Source: an uncultured Pelagibacteraceae bacterium (GTDB taxonomy: Bacteria; Pseudomonadota; Alphaproteobacteria; Pelagibacterales; Pelagibacteraceae). Taken from it: 64,000 bases of DNA. Positions 57,504 to 64,000 of this stretch are shown in pieces (within the stretch, counting starts at the first letter, position 1; each line of letters begins with the position of its first letter). Below the pieces are notes generated by a model that saw only the letters and a list, made by a program, of their open reading frames with translations, did not search any database and had not been told where the DNA came from. A program made the position numbers and the translations under genes. The stretch covers positions 1 to 64,000 of the forward strand of contig CACAWY010000001.1 of NCBI GenBank assembly GCA_902536385.1. Reading direction: 5' to 3'.

Positions 57504-57925
57504 TCGTCAATAAAAATTTTTTCGTCTCTCTCGTGTCTTTCTTGGGCTTCAATAGATAGAGTTGCAACAGGTCTTGCCATTAATCTTTTAAGACCTATTG
57601 GTTCACCAGTTTCTTCGCAAAAACCATAAGTGCCATCTTTTATTCGTTGAAGTGCAGAATTTATTTTAGAAATTAATTTTCTACTTCTATTTAAAGACTT
57701 CATTTCAACAGATTTGTCCGTATAAGATGAAGCTTGATCAATTACATCAGCTGAAGATACGTTATCGTCAGAAGAGTTTAAAATATTTCCTAAATTATTA
57801 GATTTAATAATATCATTTTTCCATTTTAACAATTCTTCGGTAAAAAATTTTTTATGTCTAGCACACATGTACTTTTCTTTAGTTGTTGGGGTATATTTTT
57901 TTTTTGTGATAGTTTTTTTTGGCAT
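57500..57925 (-). CDS. dksA: DksA-family transcription factor without zinc-binding cysteines
   Basis: Binds the RNA polymerase secondary channel and works with ppGpp. The 141 residues have an N-terminal coiled-coil region and the C-terminal TYGFCEETGEPIGLKRLMARP segment. Only one of the four zinc-ligand positions is Cys (Cys103); the others are Thr106, Ser124 and Ala127, the same pattern as other alphaproteobacterial DksA proteins as far as I recall. It is divergent from GT39 and convergent with GST. Confidence 0.93.
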   Translation of the reverse strand: MPKKTITKKKYTPTTKEKYMCARHKKFFTEELLKWKNDIIKSNNLGNILNSSDDNVSSADVIDQASSYTDKSVEMKSLNRSRKLISKINSALQRIKDGTYGFCEETGEPIGLKRLMARPVATLSIEAQERHERDEKIFIDD

Positions 57926-57946
57926 TTTTTGAATTTGGAGGAGTAT

Positions 57947-57979
57947 ATGTTTGATTTTAGTCGTGTCAATAGCTTATAA
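57947..57979 (+). CDS. Possible 10-codon leader peptide upstream of GT39 gene
   Basis: ATG at 57947 lies five bases after GGAGG (within GGAGGAG 57937-57943), the best ribosome site of this part, and opens a ten-codon frame (MFDFSRVNSL) ended by TAA. It ends 18 bases before the GT39 ATG, which has no ribosome site of its own. May be a leader peptide or chance; no attenuator hairpin is evident. Confidence 0.3.
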   Translation: MFDFSRVNSL

Positions 57980-57997
57980 ACTGTAATAATTAAATAA

Positions 57998-59371
57998 ATG
58001 ACTAATAAAAAAAATATTACGAAAATTTTCTTTTTGTTCCTTATAATACATTTGATTATTTGGACTTTAATTCCATCTTTTTCAAACATTAATTTACCCC
58101 TCGACACAATTGAAGCTTTAGCTTGGGGTAGTAATTTAGATTGGGGATTTAGCAAACATCCCCCTTTAAGTGCCTTTGCCGTAGAGTTTTTCTTCTCTTT
58201 TTTTGGATCTAATGATTGGGCATACTATTTATTAAGCCAGATCTTTATAATCGTATCCTTTACTTATGTATGGAAACTTTCAAATTTAATTTTTAAAAAC
58301 CCTATTTTTTCCTTTCTTTCTGTTTTAATTTTAGAGGGAATATTCTTCTTTAATTTTACTTCGCCTGAATTTAACGTGAATATAAGTCAAATACCATTTT
58401 TTGCTTTAATTACCTATTATCTCTGGAAAGGTATTAACTCACAAAAAATTTCAGACTGGATTTTATTTGGTATTTTCTCCTCTTTAGGATTTTTATCAAA
58501 ATACTTATTTATATATTTTCTTGTTTCAATTTTCTTATTCTTAATATTTATTTATAAAGATCATAAAAAAATTTTATTCAATTATTGTCTATCTCTTTTA
58601 GTTTCACTAATTATTTTGACTCCCCATTTAATTTGGCTATTTGACAATGAATTTGTTACTATTTTTTATGGATTAAATAGATCAGGAGTTTCTGATTATG
58701 AAATATATAATCACCTTAAAAATCCTTTCATTTTCTTTTTAAAGCAACTTATCGTTTTATTGCCATTTTTTTTAATGTTTTTAGTTTTATTAAAAAATTT
58801 TAGATTTCATATAAACTTTAAAAGTAAAAAAAATTTATTTTTAATTACAATTACAGTTTTGCCAATCTTTTTAGTTTTAATTACTTCGCTAATTACAGGT
58901 GCAAAAATTAGGACAATGTGGATGACGCCTTTCTATTTGTTTTTTGGTACACTATTTTTTAAAGTTTTTAAAAATTATGTAGATTTAAAAAATATTAAAA
59001 AGTTTTATTTAATCTTTTTAACATTTTTCATTATTTCACCTAGCTTGTATCTGGCAATATCTTTGCTTGATGAAACAAAAAGGACTGATTATCCAGGAAA
59101 GGAAATTTCTAGGCTTGTACAAAATAAATGGGATGATAATTTTTCTAACGAAATTAAAATTGTAGTTGGAGACGAGTGGTATGCTGGTAATTTATCTTAT
59201 CATTTGCCCTCAAGACCTATTTGGATAAATGATTTAAAAAACAAAGCTAAAGATTTAAAGGTAGATCAAGGCGTAATATATACAGGAAATCCTAAAGTAC
59301 TAAAAAAAATATGCCCAGGAGTTTTCGGTACCATTAAACCAGTAGGTTATTGCATGATTGGAAAAAGATGA
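57998..59371 (+). CDS. Membrane glycosyltransferase, GT39/ArnT-like (GT-C fold)
   Basis: Polytopic enzyme of 457 residues with about ten or more hydrophobic helices. N-terminal LPLDTIEALAWG and SKHPPLSAFAVEF match the dolichyl/undecaprenyl-phosphate-sugar-dependent family (PMT/ArnT type), where the acidic residue in the first outer loop is catalytic. The donor is probably a polyprenyl-phosphate sugar made by the following GT2. A glycan or lipid A acceptor is inferred. The stop overlaps the next gene's ATG. Confidence 0.83.
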   Translation: MTNKKNITKIFFLFLIIHLIIWTLIPSFSNINLPLDTIEALAWGSNLDWGFSKHPPLSAFAVEFFFSFFGSNDWAYYLLSQIFIIVSFTYVWKLSNLIFKNPIFSFLSVLILEGIFFFNFTSPEFNVNISQIPFFALITYYLWKGINSQKISDWILFGIFSSLGFLSKYLFIYFLVSIFLFLIFIYKDHKKILFNYCLSLLVSLIILTPHLIWLFDNEFVTIFYGLNRSGVSDYEIYNHLKNPFIFFLKQLIVLLPFFLMFLVLLKNFRFHINFKSKKNLFLITITVLPIFLVLITSLITGAKIRTMWMTPFYLFFGTLFFKVFKNYVDLKNIKKFYLIFLTFFIISPSLYLAISLLDETKRTDYPGKEISRLVQNKWDDNFSNEIKIVVGDEWYAGNLSYHLPSRPIWINDLKNKAKDLKVDQGVIYTGNPKVLKKICPGVFGTIKPVGYCMIGKR

Positions 59372-60255
59372 AAAAAATTATTATTCTAATTCCTGTTTTT
59401 AATGATTGGGAATCTTTAAGAAAACTACTTGAAGAAATCGACATAAATATTAAAGGAATAAAAGATTTTTTATTTGAATGTTATGTAATAAATGATGCAT
59501 CTACAATAGATCAACCAAAAATAAATAAACCAGAAAACATTAACTCACTGAAAATCTTAAACATGAGAATAAACAAAGGTCATGCAAGGTGCAACGCATT
59601 TGGAATTAGATATTTAACAAAAAATGAAAGGTTTGATTATTTAATTTTAATGGATGGAGATGGAGAAGATAGGCCAGTAGAATTAAAAAGCCTAATAAAT
59701 AAAATCGGTTTGTTTCCAGATAAATCAGTAGTCGCGAAAAGAATTAAAAGATCTGAGGGATATTTTTTCAAATTTTTATATGTAATGCATAAAGCACTAA
59801 CCTATCTTTTTACTGGCAAGAATATAAATTTTGGGAATTATAGTTGTCTAATAAAAGAAGATGCTGATAAAATATCCTCCCTACCTAGTCTTTGGAGTAG
59901 CTATTCTGGAACAATAAAAAAAAATTTTAAAAATTTAAATGAAATAAATTCAATTAGGGGCCTTAGATACTTTGGGCCTTCAAAAATGTCTTTGTTCAAA
60001 TTATTAATACATTCTTTCTCAATTATTGCAGTATTTAAATATCATGTTGTTTTGAGATCAATTTTTTTATTAATATTATTGTCTCTCTTTGAAATTTATC
60101 TAGGACAAATATCTTTTTTTGCTCAAATTTTGATTGTTATTTTTAACATAATTATTTTTTTGGTTTCCTTAAGAGAAAAAAAAGACGATTTATTAACTAG
60201 TCATGAAAACCTAAAAGATATAGAGGAAATAACACATGAAAAAGTTGAAAATTGA
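59368..60255 (+). CDS. Glycosyltransferase family 2 (polyprenyl-phosphate sugar synthase-like)
   Basis: Cytosolic GT-A transferase with C-terminal membrane helices; 295 residues from the chosen start. LIPVFNDWESL opens the domain, NDAST and MDGDGEDRP (DxD) bind the nucleotide sugar, and two hydrophobic helices near the end (from about 222) anchor it, as in dolichol-phosphate mannose synthase-like proteins. An ATG six codons upstream is possible, but the ATG at 59368 overlaps the GT39 stop (ATGA) and has GGAAAAAG ahead. Confidence 0.85.
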   Translation: MKKIIILIPVFNDWESLRKLLEEIDINIKGIKDFLFECYVINDASTIDQPKINKPENINSLKILNMRINKGHARCNAFGIRYLTKNERFDYLILMDGDGEDRPVELKSLINKIGLFPDKSVVAKRIKRSEGYFFKFLYVMHKALTYLFTGKNINFGNYSCLIKEDADKISSLPSLWSSYSGTIKKNFKNLNEINSIRGLRYFGPSKMSLFKLLIHSFSIIAVFKYHVVLRSIFLLILLSLFEIYLGQISFFAQILIVIFNIIIFLVSLREKKDDLLTSHENLKDIEEITHEKVEN

Positions 60256-60372
60256 GTCTCAATTAGAATCAAACAGGAATCAAAAGGTGAACATTTCTAT
60301 GAGATTTTGAAGCCTTGTGGATATAGATAAACATGCGTAAGGTAATTTGAATTAATTAAATTTAGTAAAATT

Positions 60373-60975
60373 ATGAAAGTAGACTATTATTTCAGTATAG
60401 CATCACCTTTCTCATATTTGGCAGTCGAGAGATTTTCATCTCTAATAAAAAAATATAACCTACAAGTGGACGAGAAACCCTTTGATTTAGTAGGCACAGT
60501 TTTTTCAAATACTGGCGGTTTGCCAGTACCAAAAAGGCATCCTTCAAGACAAAAGTATAGACTGATAGAAATAGATAGAATTGCTAAAAAATTTAATGTT
60601 CCAATAAACAGACAGCCGAAATTTTTTCCTCCATCAGACCCACATTTGCCGGCGAAATTTGTTATAGCAGCATGTAATCAAGGAGATAAACTTAACTTTA
60701 GTAGTACTTGTTTGGAGTATCTTTGGTCTCTTGAAAAAGATATTTCTGATATTAAAGTTCTCGAAGAAATTTGTGAAAAACTAAATTTTAAATTTGAAGA
60801 AATCAAAAATTCAGCATTATCTGAAGAAATTGATGAAAAGTATAAAAAGAATTCAAAAGATGCAATTGATCAAAATGTATTTGGGGCACCAACTTATGTT
60901 TTTAAAAATGAAATATTTTGGGGTCAAGATAGGCTTGACTATTTAGAAGAAGCTATAAAAAATGCTTCTAGCTAA
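60373..60975 (+). CDS. DsbA-fold 2-hydroxychromene-2-carboxylate isomerase family protein
   Basis: Kappa-class GST/DsbA-like fold, 200 residues. Start block DYYFSIASPFSYLA with Ser11 at the catalytic position of HCCA isomerase, LPAKFVIAACNQGD in the helical insertion and FGAPTYVFKNEIFWGQDRLD (cis-Pro and C-terminal). True substrate in a marine oligotroph is uncertain; the named reaction in naphthalene breakdown need not apply. Confidence 0.85.
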   Translation: MKVDYYFSIASPFSYLAVERFSSLIKKYNLQVDEKPFDLVGTVFSNTGGLPVPKRHPSRQKYRLIEIDRIAKKFNVPINRQPKFFPPSDPHLPAKFVIAACNQGDKLNFSSTCLEYLWSLEKDISDIKVLEEICEKLNFKFEEIKNSALSEEIDEKYKKNSKDAIDQNVFGAPTYVFKNEIFWGQDRLDYLEEAIKNASS

Positions 60976-60990
60976 TTTAGAATAAACGAT

Positions 60991-61908
60991 ATGCAATTTG
61001 GCAATTTGAATTATCAGAAAATCAAAAAAAAATATTTAAAATTTCTTAAATCACAAGAAATAATGTCTGAACCATTTAGAAATAAACTAGGTCAATTACA
61101 AAAGTTTTATTTACCAATTAGTAAAATGATTAATGAAGAATACTTAAAGAGTAAAAGAGTAAAAGTTATAGGTCTTACAGGAGGACAAGGATCAGGGAAA
61201 TCGACAATTTCGAATATAATTAAAATTATATTAAAGGAAGGTTTTAATTTAGAAACAGTAATATTTTCAATTGATGATTTCTACAAAACTCGTAAAGAGC
61301 GAAAATTAATGGCTAAAAATATAAGCCCTTTGTTTTTAATTCGAGGAGTTCCTGGCACTCATGATACTAGAATGTTACATAGTTGTATCAAAAATTTAAA
61401 AAAAAAAAAATTTAATAAAATCATGATACCAAAATTTGACAAATCAATTGATGACAGGAGTTCAAAAAATAAATGGATTAAGGTCAATAAAAAACCAAAT
61501 GTTGTTATTTTTGAAGGGTGGTGTGTGGGTGTTACACCACAGAAAAAAAAAGATTTAATTGTTCCTATAAATAAACTAGAAAAAGAGAAAGATAAAAAAA
61601 GAATTTGGAGATCAAGAGTAAATAAAGAATTAATAGAAAAATATCAAAAAATATTTAATTTAATTGATAAACTTATTTTTTTAAAAGTACCTAGTTTTAA
61701 ATACGTATTTAAATGGAGATTGCTTCAAGAAAAAAAGTTAAGAATTACCTCAAAAGGAAAAAAAACTATGTCAGACGAAGAAGTTAAAAATTTTATTATG
61801 TTTTATGAAAGACTTACAAAACATATGCTTAATAATTTATTTCGGAAGGCTGATACTATTATAAATATTGATAAAAAACACAGATTAAAGTCTATTAAAT
61901 TTAACTAA
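60991..61908 (+). CDS. P-loop kinase, glycerate-kinase (GLYK)-like
   Basis: 305-residue P-loop protein resembling plant/yeast-type D-glycerate 3-kinase. Walker A GGQGSGKST lies at 64-72, then FSIDDFYKTRKER (substrate region), RGVPGTHDT, and VVIFEGWCVGV. In SAR11 it would take glycerate to 3-phosphoglycerate. PRK/uridine kinase relationship is the alternative. It is followed directly by the TolC-family gene. Confidence 0.82.
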   Translation: MQFGNLNYQKIKKKYLKFLKSQEIMSEPFRNKLGQLQKFYLPISKMINEEYLKSKRVKVIGLTGGQGSGKSTISNIIKIILKEGFNLETVIFSIDDFYKTRKERKLMAKNISPLFLIRGVPGTHDTRMLHSCIKNLKKKKFNKIMIPKFDKSIDDRSSKNKWIKVNKKPNVVIFEGWCVGVTPQKKKDLIVPINKLEKEKDKKRIWRSRVNKELIEKYQKIFNLIDKLIFLKVPSFKYVFKWRLLQEKKLRITSKGKKTMSDEEVKNFIMFYERLTKHMLNNLFRKADTIINIDKKHRLKSIKFN

Positions 61909-63198
61909 ATGAAAAAATACTTAATAATAATATTTTTATTTTTCTCTATCTCGCATCTTCAAGCAAGAGATAACTTGATATTTTATATTGAGAAGGCATT
62001 AGAAAATAATTTGCAATTAAACGCTGAAAGAAAAAACTTTGAGTCAGCTAAACAAGATAAAAACATTTCTAGAAGTGAATTCTTGCCAAGTATTACTTTC
62101 TCAGGGGACCAGACAAGTACTACATCCACCAACAGAACAAATCAAAGTGGATCGAGCCTAGCAGATTCTAATTCTGATACAGAAAGTAAAAAAATATCTA
62201 TTGATCAAAAACTTTTCTCTGGTTTTAAGGGGTTAAATACTTTTAAAAAGACTGAGCTTGAAACTCAGAAGGCTAATTTATCTCTTAAAAAAGTTGAGCA
62301 ACAAACAATTTTGGATACAACTTCTTCATACTTTGACCTAATATTTAAATCTAAAAACCAAAAATTTAATTTATCAAATGTAAATTTATTCCAAAGACAA
62401 GTTGACTCTGACAGTGCTAGATTGCAAAAAGGAGAAATTACTTTAACTGACTTGGCGCAATCTGAGTCGTCACTAGCTGGGGCAAAAGCAAATTTAATTA
62501 AAGCAAAGACTGAATTACTATCCTCAAAAAAAATTTTTGAGAGAGTCACGAGAGAAAAAACGCCCGCTTTAGAAAATTTAAGTGATAAGGTCTTTTTAAT
62601 TTTGCCAAATTCATTCGAAGAGTCTCTAGAAATAGCTAATTCTAATAATGTTGATCTTTTAATTTCTAATTTAGATTATGAAATATCTGTAAAAGAATTA
62701 AATATAGAAAGAGCAAGACTTTCTCCATCTGCTTCTTTAAACTACTCAAAATCTGAAAATAATGATTTTAGTTCAACTATTGATGATACCGATCAAGAAA
62801 CGGTTAAAGCAACAATTACTTGGCCAATTATTAAAGGTGGTGAAAATATCTCCTCTATAAAGAAATCTTCTTATAATAAACAAAGATATCAACTAATACT
62901 TGAGGATACGAAAAACAAAATAAATACAGAAATCTCCAATGCATGGTCAAAATACCAATCTTCTAAAAGCGTTCTCGAAGCCACAAAAGCCCAGCTCAAA
63001 GCAGCTGAAATTGCTAACGAAGGTATTACCTTAGAATATGACTCAGGCAACACTAGGACGACGCTGGAGTTAATACAATCTAGAAGCCTTCTTTTGGATG
63101 CAAGAATCGCTTTCGCGAAATCTGAGAGAGATTTCGTTGTATCTCAATTTGAGCTTGCTAAACAACTTGGGTCTTTATCAATTAAATCAATTAAATAA
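61909..63198 (+). CDS. tolC: TolC-family outer membrane channel protein
   Basis: Outer-membrane efflux/export duct, 429 residues. Signal peptide (about 1-21, FFSISHLQA), then two OEP repeats each with long helices and QLNAERKNFESAK-type and IAFAKSERDFVVSQFELAKQ stretches typical of TolC. No membrane-fusion or inner-membrane pump gene adjoins it, so its partner is elsewhere. Confidence 0.9.
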   Translation: MKKYLIIIFLFFSISHLQARDNLIFYIEKALENNLQLNAERKNFESAKQDKNISRSEFLPSITFSGDQTSTTSTNRTNQSGSSLADSNSDTESKKISIDQKLFSGFKGLNTFKKTELETQKANLSLKKVEQQTILDTTSSYFDLIFKSKNQKFNLSNVNLFQRQVDSDSARLQKGEITLTDLAQSESSLAGAKANLIKAKTELLSSKKIFERVTREKTPALENLSDKVFLILPNSFEESLEIANSNNVDLLISNLDYEISVKELNIERARLSPSASLNYSKSENNDFSSTIDDTDQETVKATITWPIIKGGENISSIKKSSYNKQRYQLILEDTKNKINTEISNAWSKYQSSKSVLEATKAQLKAAEIANEGITLEYDSGNTRTTLELIQSRSLLLDARIAFAKSERDFVVSQFELAKQLGSLSIKSIK

Positions 63199-63288
63199 GC
63201 CATTTTCGGCATATTTTTAACTTCTTGATAAAAAGAACAAAATGTGTACATTTAGATTAACGATTCGAACAATAAAAAAGGATAAAAA

Positions 63289-64000
63289 ATGACAAAAAAT
63301 AACTTAAAAGTCGTAAAAACAGACGATAAAAAAGATAAAGAATTAAAAGAAAAAAATAAGTCTCTTGAGGCTGCAATTAGCCAAATAGATCAAAACTTCG
63401 GTAAAGGCTCTGTAATGAGACTAGGTCAAGAACAAGCTTTAGATGTTGAAGCTATTTCAACTGGTTCATTAAGTTTGGACTTGGCATTAGGTATAGGAGG
63501 TTTACCAAAAGGAAGAATAATTGAAATATATGGCCCTGAGTCTTCAGGAAAAACCACTTTAGCTTTACAAGTAGTAGCGGAAGCTCAAAAAGCTGGTGGT
63601 ATTTGTGCGTTTGTAGATGCTGAGCATGCCATGGACCCAGTTTACGCAAAAAAACTCGGTGTAAAAACAGAAGAACTTTTAATTTCACAACCAGATACTG
63701 GTGAGCAAGCATTAGAAATAACTGATACTTTAATTAAATCGGGTTCTATCTCAGTCTTAGTTGTAGACTCTGTAGCAGCATTAACTCCAAAAGCTGAACT
63801 AGAAGGCGAAATGGGCGATCACCATGTAGGTCTACAATCTAGACTTATGAGCCAGGCTTTAAGGAAATTAACTGGATCAGTTTCTAAATCAAATACAATG
63901 GTAATTTTCATTAACCAAATTAGAATGAAAATTGGTGTAATGTTTGGAAATCCAGAAACAACATCTGGAGGAAACGCACTAAAATTTTATTCATCAGTAA
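63289..64000 (+). CDS. recA: Recombinase RecA (3' end outside window)
   Basis: ATP-dependent strand-exchange protein and SOS coprotease. The first ~237 codons are present: [12 protein letters not shown] (Walker A), [24 protein letters not shown] (Walker B) and a DNA-binding loop region ending at the window edge (NPETTSGG). AAGGA lies ahead of the ATG at 63289. The first ~35 residues are a Lys-rich extension before the core. Confidence 0.98.
   Translation, partial: MTKNNLKVVKTDDKKDKELKEKNKSLEAAISQIDQNFGKGSVMRLGQEQALDVEAISTGSLSLDLALGIGGLPKGRIIEIYGPESSGKTTLALQVVAEAQKAGGICAFVDAEHAMDPVYAKKLGVKTEELLISQPDTGEQALEITDTLIKSGSISVLVVDSVAALTPKAELEGEMGDHHVGLQSRLMSQALRKLTGSVSKSNTMVIFINQIRMKIGVMFGNPETTSGGNALKFYSSV

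Noticed and set aside
60256-60372. Possible small gene in the gap after the GT2 gene
   Set aside because: Only frames of three to five codons follow ATG; nothing supported.
63199-63225. Small hairpin GCC...GGC with T-run after tolC gene
   Set aside because: Only three G-C pairs; too weak to call a terminator.

Overview
The window is a gene-dense, very AT-rich stretch of a streamlined marine alphaproteobacterium, almost certainly a SAR11 (Pelagibacterales) chromosome. The grounds are the low GC content, the tiny intergenic gaps, alphaproteobacterial gene orders (rluD-rpoH, tolQRAB-pal-cpoB-tilS-ftsH-folP-glmM, a zapA operon, a TrcR/DUF1013 regulator, an alphaproteobacterial DksA) and a blue-type proteorhodopsin next to a ferredoxin/ferredoxin reductase pair. 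I found about 71 protein genes, three tRNAs and two clear intrinsic terminators. No stretch above 300 bases lacks a gene; the longest non-coding ones are the ~220 bases before proteorhodopsin, ~145 bases at 39057-39201 and ~160 bases before the autotransporter. No rRNA, CRISPR array, insertion sequence, prophage or frameshifted gene was seen.

Layout. 1-3000: end of pntB, a transaldolase, typA and tRNA-fMet. 3050-10543 (minus strand): cold-shock protein, rpsU (apparently with an AUU start), trcR, rpmE, an inositol-phosphatase family gene, efp, thiE, class I aldolase, pgk and transketolase. 10601-13933 (plus): a coiled-coil protein, zapA, 5-formyl-THF cyclo-ligase, a YmdB phosphoesterase, yebC and a phage-type ruvC. 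13991-19833: Tol-Pal envelope cluster and tilS. 19930-26329: ftsH, folP, glmM, thiD, purA. 26326-28233 (minus): rluD-rpoH. 28257: tRNA-Arg(UCG), abutting a minus-strand run 32320->28337 of ABC exporter, oxygenase-like, FkbM methyltransferase and GT17 genes behind a Sua5-type tsaC. 33289-39056: xseB, ispA, dxs, aroC, pdxH and a polyprenyl synthase. 39202-45620: S49 peptidase, glyQ, glyS, ppdK. 45783-48122: a single autotransporter. 48119-49943: nadC and nadA. 50005: tRNA-Leu(GAG). 50100-54329: a small membrane ORF, ygfZ, pyrC, prpE. 54552-57503: proteorhodopsin, a 46-residue membrane ORF, ferredoxin, ferredoxin reductase and GST. 57500-63198: dksA, two membrane-linked glycosyltransferases, a HCCA isomerase-like protein, a glycerate-kinase-like protein and a TolC-type channel. 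63289-end: recA, cut by the window edge.

How the genes work together. Central carbon genes (aldolase, pgk, tkt, transaldolase, ppdK) fit reversible glycolysis/gluconeogenesis with non-oxidative pentose exchange. thiE, thiD and dxs fit partial thiamine synthesis from salvaged pyrimidine; ispA, dxs and the long-chain synthase make isoprenoids (quinone side chain, and precursors for retinal). PR and PntB are both tied to the proton gradient. Two glycan-related clusters and the autotransporter are the accessory, cell-surface part.

Most unusual features: the AUU start inferred for rpsU together with a relaxed anticodon stem in the initiator tRNA; six of eight convergent gene pairs meeting by an identical 4-base overlap of their stop codons; a phage-type RuvC at the usual ruvCAB position; and unlisted very short ORFs (46, 39 and 10 codons) at PR, tRNA-Leu and the GT39 gene.
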